Origin: Bacillus renqingensis
GTDB lineage: Bacteria > Bacillota > Bacilli > Bacillales > Cytobacillaceae
Assembly (NCBI RefSeq): GCF_016464375.1
Contig: NZ_JADDIU010000018.1
Location: 1-39,890, forward strand
Reading direction: 5' to 3'
DNA: 39,890 nucleotides
Position numbers and translations under genes: made by a program. The notes below the pieces were generated by a model, which was given only the letters and a program-made list of their open reading frames with translations, was not told the DNA's origin and made no database searches. Shown here piece after piece: positions 8,201-15,144 of this stretch (positions are counted from its first letter, which is position 1; every line of letters starts with the position of its first letter).

Positions 8201-9862
8201 CCGGATTGCCAGCCTCTTGCTCAAGGCAAATACGATGTAATACGGTGTGACATCTTCTATCTCACTTTCATTGATTTGTGAGCGGGCCTCGATTTCTTTT
8301 TCGATGAAGGCAGAGACCTCCTTCACTTCAGACGGGTTGGTCGCGATGAAACGAAACTTGTTGTCGTTGTTCCACACATGTGGCAGCCACTTGGTGAAGC
8401 CGAATTGTGCCTCTTCGTCCTCGTCATAAATGAAAATCATCTTCACCTCATCATAGCTGTACAAGGCGGCAATTTGAAAAATCAACCCTTTGGCCAATTC
8501 CATTGTTTGTTTCCGGCTGCCGATGACACCGGATATGTAGTTGTCAAACAGCGATAAGGTGATTGGGATATTTTTTAAAATTTTCGGTGCCTCTGCCAGG
8601 GTGTACAATTCTTCCTGCAGGTTGTCATCATCGATGGAGAATTTCTTCTCGGAATAGGTGATATCGGCTGCTAACAGGCCATCGCCCACACCGACTCTTA
8701 CTTTCAGAAAATCATTTTGCCCGCGCCCGCGCTCCCATAGATTACGGTCGGTGTGCCTGATCCGTTCAATCAGCTCTTGGACCTGTACATGATTCTCACG
8801 CAGTATCTCCTCTTGCTTTTCGCATTCTTCTGTAAATAGGACCGCAAATTTGTTTAAATATTGCTTATATTTTTCTTGGCGGACTTTCTCCTTTTTCCGC
8901 CTCCGTCTCATATCATATTTTTTCGATAAAATCGGCCATAGAATCGTCCCCAAGAGCATGCTGCAGGACATGATAATCGACGGCATCGCCCGGGAGATAT
9001 CGCCGGTCGCCATCGCATTGTTAACCGCGAAGATCGCCGTTGCCATCGAGGCCATCCCCATGGTCATCGATGGTCCGATAACGAGCATCAGCGGCATCTC
9101 TTCGCCGATCGCGTTCGGAGGCGGTGAATCGATTTTGAAAACAGCCTTCTCGACATCCCGCTTAAACCGCGGCGAGCGGTAAAAATAGTCCGTTTCCGGT
9201 ATCTCATACTCATTCTCTTCGTCGGAAGGTTCCGGCACTTGCGGGATAAACGGCTTTAATTTGGTTGTCTGGAGCGAAAGTGTTCCATCGGGATTATTAA
9301 AGGCAATAAAACAGCTGCCCACAATCATTTTGTAGCCCATGATGTAGACCAGGTCGCCGAAGTTTAACTTGTGGTTTTTCACCCTCTTGCCATTGACGAA
9401 GGTTCCGTTCGTGCTGTTGTTGTCGACGATGCGCCATTCCCCGCCTTGAAACGAAAGTTTGGCATGTCCGGCTGATACAAACCGGTTCGCCAGCATGAGG
9501 TCATTTTGCTCTGTTCTTCCTATCGTAATCTCGCTATCTTGGTCGATTAGATATTTGGTAAATATCCGCCGGTCATCCGTACTTGGTTCTGTAAAGACAT
9601 ATGATGTGGCATCACTCCCTTCCAGCGCCAGTTTGTAGATGGCAAGCGGGCTTAAAACCGTGTTCCGAATCAGCTTTCCGGCATTGTCTAACACTTTCAT
9701 TTCCTTATTGGATTTGAGGATCCAATCGCCGTTTATACCTTCGATGCTGATCAGTTTTTTAGATGAATAAGTGTTCGATTCATGGATCCAATACTGCCCC
9801 CTGACTTTCTCAGGCAGCGTGATCGATTGAATCTTGTCCTTATTTATTAGCGTTACAATCAT
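5279..9862 (-). CDS. essC: EssC/YukBA-type FtsK-SpoIIIE ATPase of type VII secretion
   Basis: A 1527-residue membrane ATPase, the motor of T7SSb. An N-terminal beta-rich segment is followed by a canonical FHA domain (about 105-185: IGR at 115-117, SAGH near 130, NNSTNGTFVNG at 148-158). Two membrane helices lie near 258-282 and 292-313, then a basic RRRRKK stretch. The first FtsK/SpoIIIE domain has Walker A GMTGSGKSE near residue 705 and a Walker B-like AFILIDYKGGG. The second has GVAGSGKTT near 1050 with LYLLDFAS. A third C-terminal domain is degenerate and lacks a P-loop. Length and order match EssC. The ATG follows GGGAGAAATAAAA. It is the first gene of the cluster, and no essA, essB or esaA follows. 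Confidence 0.95.
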   Translation of the reverse strand: MIVTLINKDKIQSITLPEKVRGQYWIHESNTYSSKKLISIEGINGDWILKSNKEMKVLDNAGKLIRNTVLSPLAIYKLALEGSDATSYVFTEPSTDDRRIFTKYLIDQDSEITIGRTEQNDLMLANRFVSAGHAKLSFQGGEWRIVDNNSTNGTFVNGKRVKNHKLNFGDLVYIMGYKMIVGSCFIAFNNPDGTLSLQTTKLKPFIPQVPEPSDEENEYEIPETDYFYRSPRFKRDVEKAVFKIDSPPPNAIGEEMPLMLVIGPSMTMGMASMATAIFAVNNAMATGDISRAMPSIIMSCSMLLGTILWPILSKKYDMRRRRKKEKVRQEKYKQYLNKFAVLFTEECEKQEEILRENHVQVQELIERIRHTDRNLWERGRGQNDFLKVRVGVGDGLLAADITYSEKKFSIDDDNLQEELYTLAEAPKILKNIPITLSLFDNYISGVIGSRKQTMELAKGLIFQIAALYSYDEVKMIFIYDEDEEAQFGFTKWLPHVWNNDNKFRFIATNPSEVKEVSAFIEKEIEARSQINESEIEDVTPYYIVFALSKRLAIRAEMLKQIYAKKENIQMSVLTFYNELKNLPKECTMVVELNEGRGLLFDKNDITGKSTPFTPDREILADPTELSVKLANVPLDTALVSSNLPSMVTFLELFGVGKVEHLNALTRWKDNDPTKSLEAAVGVDTLGELFKLDLHEKFHGPHGLVAGMTGSGKSEFIITYILSLAVNYHPNEVAFILIDYKGGGMAKSFDKLPHTAGIITNLDGAAIKRSLISIESELKRRQALFAEASKMVGESNIDIYKYQKLYREGVVKEPLQHLFIISDEFAELKTQQPEFMAQLVSAARIGRSLGVHLILATQKPSGVVDDQIWSNSKFRVSLKVQERADSMDMLKRPDAAELTHTGRFYLQVGYNELFEMGQSAWAGAPYYPSDKVVAEKDNSVVVIDRNGRPIKEARLDKKKNKFAHPKKQLDVITEYLSNIAAEEQLKIRPLWLEPIPAVILLDDIRKKYGVTKTDPFVLNPVIGEYDDPARQRQCLLRLPLTEEGNTIVYGVAGSGKTTFINTMVYSLMQEHTPEEVNLYLLDFASETLRAFAKAPHVGDVILSYESEKISNLFKLLQTEVEKRKKRFADYGGDYRSYMAATEEKLPAIVVAINNFAAFTEMYEEKEEAVSYLSREGTKYGIYFVLTALGTGAVRFRLLQNFKQLLVLQLNDEGDYSTIVGKTDGLFPSKCKGRGLVKKDKIYEFQIAQITEEAVPFHFIQGECKQLAAAWKGTAAAKIPILPEVVDLEFLSEYVRDNQSLLVPIGVEKNSLKVHEYPFGQSYIHLVLSAAGDHQHFVYDLSQLMAKTCGYDVTLVDAEQSYLANNHHGLNYYSTVKDFETYVSELFETVVYRNNTYKEAIEQGREPETFARKVIMINSIAALKNSLSPKGAEKLGLLLEKGEAKYQLTFIVAEQSKNLSAVSFDKWYKRHINAGDGIWVGSGITEQFNLKPAKTTAEMREDMGSDFGFALHKGKGVKVKLVNSKNRNW

Positions 9863-10325
9863 TTTTATTTCTCCCTATTAAACAGCAGTGGCTAATATGT
9901 ACAGTGAAAACCATGCAGGACGCTTGAGTCCCTTTTTAAGTCCAAACCGATGTGGCGTTACAAGCCACCATATACTATGGAAAATAATTCAAAGAACGAT
10001 GCCCTGCCAATAAGGCGGTGTGAGCAGAGCTACGTTTTACTATATTCGGGTCGTAAAAGTGTAGTTTCATTATACTGATTCACCTTTGCGGCACTCCGTC
10101 CCTTTTCCATCCAAATAAGTAAATATTCTTACATAATATTTTATAGTATTTTCTGGTTATTTGTCTTTTGGTCTTTTGACCTATTCTCTTAATTTTAAAT
10201 AGGCCTTTGTATCTATTCCAATCGATGACGGTCCTTTTTAGTTGGTTTAGACCACTAAATGAGATGGTGAATATTTCATTCCACATGAGGAAACAATAAT
10301 CTTCGAGGAACCGTGAAGAAGCTTT
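9863..10325. other. Intergenic stretch upstream of essC, no gene recognised
   Basis: This 463-bp stretch separates the divergent essC and membrane protein genes and should hold both promoters. A TATAAT on the minus strand near 10071-10077 is the best -10 candidate, but no good -35 stands in front of it. A 68-codon minus-strand frame (10080-10286) is basic and hydrophobic in patches, shows no family I know and no convincing ribosome binding site; I do not call it a gene. Confidence 0.4.
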
Positions 10326-10853
10326 GTGTGCCTGACTGGGAGCATCTACAGACTAAGAAATAGTGAGTTGATATCATTGAAAATCGCTTTATTTTTAAAT
10401 AGTACCCTCATTTTCCTACTTTTCCTTTGCGTCAGCAAAAAAAGACTCCACATGTTCGCAAACATCTTTACCTTTATGATTTTAGAATTTCTCATAACTA
10501 CTTACTTTTCCATACTAAATGTAAATTATCATCTTTTTAAATTCCCAAATAGAGATGATTTGTATTTTATTATAAGAGTATTCGAAGTGATTTTACTGCC
10601 CGCCCTGTTCATTTGGTATTTTAATGTAATGTCTTCTTTAAAAACCCGATTTTTTAAGATCGCCTTAACAATCCTATTATTTACGATATTCAACGGATTG
10701 GATTATTTATTCGTTCATTGGAAAGTCATCAAATTTTTAAATTGGCACTACTGGAAAACTCTTGTTTCCCTTCTTGCCATCCTATTGATTACCTTTTGGT
10801 TACAACAATGGTTTAGGATGATTTTAAGGAAAGAGGGGATCAAGGACGGATGA
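10326..10853 (+). CDS. Unknown integral membrane protein
   Basis: Up to 175 residues with about five hydrophobic segments (for example IALFLNSTLIFLLFLCV and ILLPALFIWYFNVM), and a basic C-terminus. The frame opens with GTG at 10326, but TTG at 10368 or 10377 are alternatives and none has a strong ribosome binding site, so the N-terminus is uncertain. The stop overlaps the next gene's ATG (ATGA), so the two membrane proteins are co-translated and perhaps work together. Base composition is AT-rich compared with essC. I do not recognise the family; it resembles the small multi-pass proteins of unknown function that occur in pairs in Bacillaceae. Confidence 0.65.
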   Translation: MCLTGSIYRLRNSELISLKIALFLNSTLIFLLFLCVSKKRLHMFANIFTFMILEFLITTYFSILNVNYHLFKFPNRDDLYFIIRVFEVILLPALFIWYFNVMSSLKTRFFKIALTILLFTIFNGLDYLFVHWKVIKFLNWHYWKTLVSLLAILLITFWLQQWFRMILRKEGIKDG

Positions 10854-11341
10854 AACTTCCACAGCATTTTGACCAAAATGAATGGTTTATTCTCTTTTGG
10901 TTAGTCCTTACATTCTTGATTGTTCTCTTACTGCCGAAACGTTTTCCATTAAGCATCACCATCCTGATGATGCTGTTTTCTTCCACCGTTGCGCGGCTTT
11001 CGGACCATCTGTTGTCTGCTACTGCAGATTTATATGATGTCATGGATGCACCAACATATGAGCTTTTTGACCTGTTCACTTACGCCTTATATGCCCCGTT
11101 CGGTTATTTGCTTGTCTATTTTTTTGAAAAATTAACAATAAGGGGCTTATGGATTGCGGTTTATATTGTAATCGGCTCCATTGGAGGTACTTTATTTGAA
11201 TGGCTGGCATTATACTTTCATGTTTTTACCTATAAAGGCTGGCATCTCTCCTTTTCATTTGGTGTTTATTTACTATCGCAAATCATTACATTGCTCTTTT
11301 TCAACTACATTAAATCTGTTCAGCAACTATCAACGAAATAA
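10850..11341 (+). CDS. Unknown integral membrane protein, pair of the preceding gene
   Basis: 163 residues with about five membrane segments: WFILFWLVLTFLIVLLL, an LSITILMMLFSST segment, a YALYAPFGYLLVYFF segment, GLWIAVYIVIGSIGGTLFEW, and a C-terminal FSFGVYLLSQIITLLFF. An acidic DVMDAPTYELFD loop lies between helices two and three. The FEWLALYFHVFTYKGWHLSFSFG stretch, described here by its key residues E-W, Y-K-x-W and S-F, is reminiscent of the CBO0543 family of small membrane proteins, but I am not certain. The ATG overlaps the upstream stop and follows AGAGGGGAT. The gene ends just before a bidirectional terminator. Confidence 0.75.
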   Translation: MKLPQHFDQNEWFILFWLVLTFLIVLLLPKRFPLSITILMMLFSSTVARLSDHLLSATADLYDVMDAPTYELFDLFTYALYAPFGYLLVYFFEKLTIRGLWIAVYIVIGSIGGTLFEWLALYFHVFTYKGWHLSFSFGVYLLSQIITLLFFNYIKSVQQLSTK

Positions 11342-11383
11342 ATAAAAGGGGATGCCGCGGGATGTATGCTATATCTCCAAAAC

Positions 11384-11424
11384 AAAAAGGTTTACTGCCA
11401 TGGAACTAAACAGAAAACCTTTTT
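11384..11424. terminator. Bidirectional terminator between convergent genes
   Basis: AAAAAGGTTT (11384-11393) pairs with AAACCTTTTT (11415-11424) around a 21-nt loop. It lies between the end of the plus-strand membrane protein gene (11341) and the end of the minus-strand gene (11427). A- and T-rich flanks on both arms allow it to serve both strands. Confidence 0.6.
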
Positions 11425-11426
11425 CT

Positions 11427-11954
11427 TCAACTAACACCTGTTCTTTTTTTATTTTTTCGATAAAGCTTTTTTTCCAAAAGATGGCCGATTGCACCGAATA
11501 AGAGCCCAAATGTCAACCCGTTAAAAACTGGGAAATCCAGCATGATAGACATTTTGATCCAGCTTTGGTCATGCCAAAACAGGCCAAAATCCATCCCAAT
11601 GGTCAATCCAATCGCAAAGCCGGTCAGATACGTCCTTTGCTCCGCCTCTTTACCGGCTGCCCTTCTGTTACTTGCCTTCGCCGAATTGAAGGCTTGCCAT
11701 ATCGCAAACCCATAAATAGAAGGGTAAAACAGCCCCCAGCCATAATCAACCGACTGATGGCTGGCTTGAAGATTTCCCATAAACGAGTAGAGTAACGTAA
11801 TATTTAGGTCCGATTTTAAATTGACTAGAAATTCCAATACTAACAATACGAAGCCAATCACGTAATCCTTATTGTATAATTGCCCAAAACCAGGCAGCAC
11901 GAGTGACCACAACATCGCGGCATACGGGGATTGGTATGGGCGGTTTTGTCTCAT
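11427..11954 (-). CDS. Small membrane protein with PGFGQ-Y-N motif
   Basis: 175 residues. The N-terminus has MLWSLVLPGFGQLYNKDYVIG, described by its W-x3-L-x-PGFGQ-x-YN core, a signature of TM2-like and related small membrane proteins in Firmicutes. Further hydrophobic segments follow near 30-45, 70-88, 110-130 and 140-160, with a basic KKLYRKNKKR tail. The ATG start (11952-11954) has AGGGGGGAGACTTC upstream. It is transcribed alone, convergent with the previous pair. Its role is unknown. Confidence 0.75.
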   Translation of the reverse strand: MRQNRPYQSPYAAMLWSLVLPGFGQLYNKDYVIGFVLLVLEFLVNLKSDLNITLLYSFMGNLQASHQSVDYGWGLFYPSIYGFAIWQAFNSAKASNRRAAGKEAEQRTYLTGFAIGLTIGMDFGLFWHDQSWIKMSIMLDFPVFNGLTFGLLFGAIGHLLEKKLYRKNKKRTGVS

Positions 11955-12112
11955 GAAGTCTCCCCCCTAAAAATGAAATATACTACTATAATTTCTTTTT
12001 TAATGGACAAAATTCCTTCTACGTTCACAAATTTTGGTAATTTGGTCATACTTGTTATTATTTTTTCAGGAAAAAAGACCTATAAGAAGGTTATTTAAAA
12101 TCGATTAGAAAA

Positions 12113-12138
12113 GACTGCCGACTTGCAGTTCGACAGCC
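12113..12138 (-). terminator. Terminator of the 51-residue protein gene
   Basis: On the minus strand GGCTGTCGA pairs with TCGGCAGTC (G-U pairs allowed) around an 8-nt loop, followed by TTTTCTAA. It begins 8 bp after the stop codon at 12147. Confidence 0.7.
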
Positions 12139-12146
12139 TTGTTTTA

Positions 12147-12302
12147 TTAACCAATTACAATATTTTTTAAATCAGCTTTTAAATCCTCCATCAATTGATC
12201 GAGGGTGAGTTCCGTTTCATTCCGGCCTTTTTCATAGGCCTTTTTCACAATCGCTACAAAAGCGGCATTCTCTGGGTTATGCTTTATTTCCTCCTTCTCC
12301 AA
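12147..12302 (-). CDS. Small acidic/basic hypothetical protein with TTG start
   Basis: A 51-residue frame starting with TTG (12300-12302), 8 bp after a full AGGAGG (12311-12316), and ending in TAA followed by a terminator. The product begins MEKEEIKHNPENAAFVAIVK and continues with a KKAYEKGRNETELTLDQLMEDLK-type charged helix, summarised by its alternating Lys and Glu. The strong ribosome binding site, the terminator and the protein-like composition support a real gene even though the start is TTG. No family recognised; probably cytoplasmic and helical. Confidence 0.7.
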   Translation of the reverse strand: MEKEEIKHNPENAAFVAIVKKAYEKGRNETELTLDQLMEDLKADLKNIVIG

Positions 12303-12482
12303 ATCAAAATCCTCCTAAAATATTTATAATTACATATTTTACTATAAGGATCGCTGGATGTAAATCAATTTCCAGTTGATAATTGTTGAAACTTTGTAGA
12401 CATTGTCGACAGAAGAAAGCAAACTTTCTTTTTCAAGGAGAACCCCGGCAGGATTTTTAGTAAAATAGCTTCTTTTTGCAAA

Positions 12483-12511
12483 TTGGCCCCATTTCACTAG
12501 TAATCTATGAT
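12483..12511 (+). promoter_or_regulatory. Candidate sigma-A promoter of the LysM hydrolase gene
   Basis: TTGGCC (12483-12488) and TATGAT (12506-12511) are separated by 17 bp, 42 bp upstream of the ATG. The -10 matches five of six consensus bases, the -35 four of six. Confidence 0.45.
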
Positions 12512-12553
12512 AAGATATTGAGAAAAGCATAAGAAATTGAGGTGATTTGTCAA

Positions 12554-14053
12554 ATGAAGAAAACCGTTGTTCGGACCCTGTCGACCGCTGCCCTCCTATC
12601 GATTATTTACACTGGGACAGCACATGCCGATACATACAAAATTCAAAAAGGCGATACTTTATCCAAGATTGCCAGCAAATATCATACGAGCGTAGTTCAA
12701 CTAAAAACATGGAACAACTTAAAATCCGATCTCATCTATGCCAACCAATCCCTTCAGATTTCCGCTGCTGCTAAACAGACTAATCCAGCGCAACCGAAGC
12801 AGACGACCTATACCGTTGTCAAAGGCGATGCCCTAATCAAAATCGCCAACCGCTTCCACGTGACTGTTGGTGAACTTAAGCAGTGGAACAAGCTCGACAA
12901 CACGATCATTTTTGTGGGACAAGTACTGAAGGTTTCGGATGGGAAACAGACTGGTACGACGGCTAAGACAAAGACCGTAACACAGACCAAACCAGCCGCG
13001 AAGCACACAGCGGCTGCCGCTTCAACAGCAGCCTATACCGTCAAAAGCGGTGACTGCTTAAGTATCATTGCCGCAAAACATAACACAACCGTCAGTAACT
13101 TGAAGTCGCTGAACAATCTCAAATCAGATTTCATCCGCGTCGGACAAAAGCTGAAGGTACCTGGGAAAGCCCAGCCAGCGAACAAGCCGGCGCCAACAAA
13201 ACCGGCGGCCTCGGGCGGGAACGCGGCCACTCATAAACCGGCACCGCAGGCAACAGCTGACTATCTTATCAAAAGCGGTGACACCCTCGGCAAAATTGCC
13301 GCGCAGTATCACACAACCGTCAATAACCTGAAGTCGCTGAATAACCTTAAATCAGACTTCATCCGTGCCGGACAAAAGCTGAAAGTACCTGGGAAAGCCC
13401 AACCAGCGAACAAGCCGGCGCCAACAAAACCGGCGACCTCGAACGGGAACGCAGCCACTCATAAACCGGCACCGCAGGCAACCGCTGACTATCTTATCAA
13501 AAGCGGCGACACTCTCGGCAAAATTGCCGGACAGTATCGCACAACCGTCAATAACCTGAAGTCGCTGAATAAACTCACTTCTGATATAATCTATGTCGGA
13601 CAGAAACTGAAGGTGCCTAGTAAATCGACTGGCGGAAACCAACCGGCTGTCACCAAGCCAAATTCTGACTATGTTCAAGCTGATTTTTCGAAAAAGGTCG
13701 TTTCGGTTGCTAAGAGTTTACTAGGTGTTCCATATGCTTGGGCCGGCAGTGATCCTTCCGGCTTCGATTGCAGCGGGTTCATCTATTACGTTACCAACCA
13801 AGCCGGCAAGTCCATCGGCCGCTCTTCCGCCGAAGGCTTCTATAGCCGCGCCTATTATGTTGATAAGCCGCAGCCCGGTGACCTTGTCTTTTTTGAAAAT
13901 ACATATAAAAAAGGCATATCCCACGTCGGTATTTACCTGGGCGGCGACCAATTTATTCACGCCAATGACGGCAGCAAATCCGGCGTGCAGATCTCCAGCT
14001 TGTCAAACAAGTATTTTACCGAACACTTGGATGGCTTTAAACGATTCTATTAA
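12554..14053 (+). CDS. Secreted five-LysM NlpC/P60 peptidoglycan endopeptidase (LytF/LytE/CwlS type)
   Basis: 499 residues from the ATG at 12554, which lies 8 bp after GAGGTGA; a GTG at 12542 falls inside that site and is less likely. A signal peptide (KKTVVRTLSTAALLSIIYTG, cleavage after AHA) is followed by five LysM repeats, each starting YxIxKGDxLxKIA or similar, joined by Ala/Pro/Lys/Thr-rich linkers. The C-terminal NlpC/P60 domain has catalytic Cys406 in FDCSGF, His457 in SHVGIYLG and His469 in FIHAND. Such enzymes cut D-glutamyl-meso-DAP bonds during cell separation or wall turnover. LysM units 4 and 5 with their linkers are a recent duplication. In unit 3 the usual GDTL is GDCL, introducing a cysteine, and unit 2 has GDAL. 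Confidence 0.95.
   Translation: MKKTVVRTLSTAALLSIIYTGTAHADTYKIQKGDTLSKIASKYHTSVVQLKTWNNLKSDLIYANQSLQISAAAKQTNPAQPKQTTYTVVKGDALIKIANRFHVTVGELKQWNKLDNTIIFVGQVLKVSDGKQTGTTAKTKTVTQTKPAAKHTAAAASTAAYTVKSGDCLSIIAAKHNTTVSNLKSLNNLKSDFIRVGQKLKVPGKAQPANKPAPTKPAASGGNAATHKPAPQATADYLIKSGDTLGKIAAQYHTTVNNLKSLNNLKSDFIRAGQKLKVPGKAQPANKPAPTKPATSNGNAATHKPAPQATADYLIKSGDTLGKIAGQYRTTVNNLKSLNKLTSDIIYVGQKLKVPSKSTGGNQPAVTKPNSDYVQADFSKKVVSVAKSLLGVPYAWAGSDPSGFDCSGFIYYVTNQAGKSIGRSSAEGFYSRAYYVDKPQPGDLVFFENTYKKGISHVGIYLGGDQFIHANDGSKSGVQISSLSNKYFTEHLDGFKRFY
13142..13597 (+). repeat. 228-bp tandem duplication inside the LysM gene
   Basis: The segment starting GGACAAAAGCTGAAGGTACC at 13142 recurs from 13370 with a 228-bp (76-codon) period and very few differences over most of its length, covering a linker plus one LysM domain. 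The copies diverge at the end of LysM 5. In-frame tandem duplication of this sort expands or contracts the number of wall-binding modules. Confidence 0.9.
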
Positions 14054-14060
14054 TATGATA

Positions 14061-14096
14061 AAAGCCAGTCCCGTTGATTGTAGGGACTGGCTTTTT
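14061..14096 (+). terminator. Rho-independent terminator of the LysM hydrolase gene
   Basis: AAAGCCAGTCCC (14061-14072) pairs perfectly with GGGACTGGCTTT (14083-14094) and is followed by TTAAAA, 8 bp after the stop codon. Confidence 0.9.
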
Positions 14097-14149
14097 AAAA
14101 GTGTGCTTTTGATTTGCAGTAACATTTATTTTTTTCGTGAAGTCGTTTG

Positions 14150-14353
14150 TTACTGAATCTTCATTTTCTGCTCTTCCTTAAATTTAGTGAGACACTTTTT
14201 ACAGATGCAATGTTTTCTCCTGCTTTCTGGGGGAACTAATTCAAAGATTTCAACGGGAAATTTCTCTGCATTACACCAGCAGTCCCCTTGTTCCCCCGCA
14301 CTTACCCTGCACTTGTTTTCTTCACCACATATCGGGCAATACTTATTGGCCAT
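14150..14353 (-). CDS. Cysteine-rich CWC family protein
   Basis: 67 residues with paired cysteines: CPICG at 6-10, C15 in NKC, CWC at 25-27, and C-I-C-x2-C near the C-terminus. This pattern and length match the Cys_rich_CWC family (Pfam name from memory), presumed small metal- or zinc-binding proteins of unknown function. The ATG at 14353 follows AAAGGAGTTAATTCTT. It is a single gene, convergent with the LysM hydrolase gene. Confidence 0.85.
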   Translation of the reverse strand: MANKYCPICGEENKCRVSAGEQGDCWCNAEKFPVEIFELVPPESRRKHCICKKCLTKFKEEQKMKIQ

Positions 14354-14601
14354 AAGAATTAACTCCTTTAACCTTGTCAGACTTTGTATCTTATCCTATT
14401 TTATCACACGAATTCGGTCATTTTTAAGGTTTTTCTAAGAGGGCAAATTACTTCATCCAAGTTAGCTCTCCGCTTATTAGGGGAGTGTGAGTTGACTCGT
14501 TATCCTATTTTTGCTATTTAGATAGTCACTTTCCTTGTTTTACATGCAAAACTTTCGACTAGTCCGCTAGAATAAAAGGGTGAAGTATACGTAGGCAGGT
14601 C

Positions 14602-14802
14602 CTATGGGACAAATCCGGTTGAGATATGATGCGAACTGTCCCATAGAAGGGTTCTATGGGACAAAACCAGACGAATATTGCCGTGAACTGTCCCATAGAC
14701 AGGTCCTATGGGACAAATCCGGTTGAAATATGATGCGAACTGTCCCATAGGCAGGTTCTATGGGACAAATCCGGTTGAAATATAACGCAAAACTGTCCCA
14801 TA
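14602..14802. repeat. Four tandem 45-bp palindromic units, 52-bp period
   Basis: Units start at 14602, 14654, 14706 and 14758. Each begins CTATGGGACA and ends with its inverse TGTCCCATAG (the last ends TGTCCCATA), enclosing about 25 bp. Units 1 and 3 differ at one base in the core (AATCCGGTTGA/GAATATGATGCGAAC type); units 2 and 4 are more diverged. Each unit could form a stem-loop on either strand. No open reading frame spans them. Likely an amplified noncoding element; its role is unknown. Confidence 0.9.
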
Positions 14803-14831
14803 AAGTGGAAACTCCAAAATACCCTCATAAG

Positions 14832-15034
14832 AAAAGTGTAAGGCGCCCGCCTATCGACGTCTGAACTCCTCGAAAAAGCTAACGTTTTTTCTTCATGCGA
14901 TGCTAATGCTGCCGAAGTCTTCCTTATGGAACGCTTCGACTAGGATATAGGAAACACGGGAAGCGCAAGTGAACCGATGTTAACTTTCAAAGTCGTCTCG
15001 CCGATGGCGCCTGGATCTCGACAATTCTCAAAGT
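14832..15034. repeat. Interspersed Bacillaceae-type repeat, degenerate copy A
   Basis: A noncoding stretch with GGCGCC near each end and closing with TCGACAATTCTCAAAGTC. It shares GGAAACACG, CGATGTTAACTT and the ACAATTCTCAAAGTC end with the copy at 20025-20187, in the same orientation and order. The rest of the 14360-15144 gap contains no gene that I can support. A TATAAT at 15102-15107 may belong to the promoter of the following gene. Confidence 0.6.
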
Positions 15035-15144
15035 CAAAATGGATAAATCTTTATACGATAGAGAATGCCCCCCTCTCTTCCCATCGGAGCGGGTTATTAG
15101 GTATAATAGAGAAATATGGATTTTTTTGCTGAAGGGCGGTACTG

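Noticed and set aside
1..9862. Prophage or integrative element carrying the secretion locus
   Set aside because: No integrase, transposase, phage structural gene or attachment-site duplication is visible in the window.
10080..10286. 68-codon minus-strand frame upstream of essC
   Set aside because: No ribosome binding site, no recognisable family and basic/aromatic-rich composition typical of AT-rich noncoding DNA.
14602..14802. CRISPR array
   Set aside because: The 45-bp units are separated by only about 7 bp and the inner sequences are related to each other, so these are tandem palindromes and not repeats with unique spacers.
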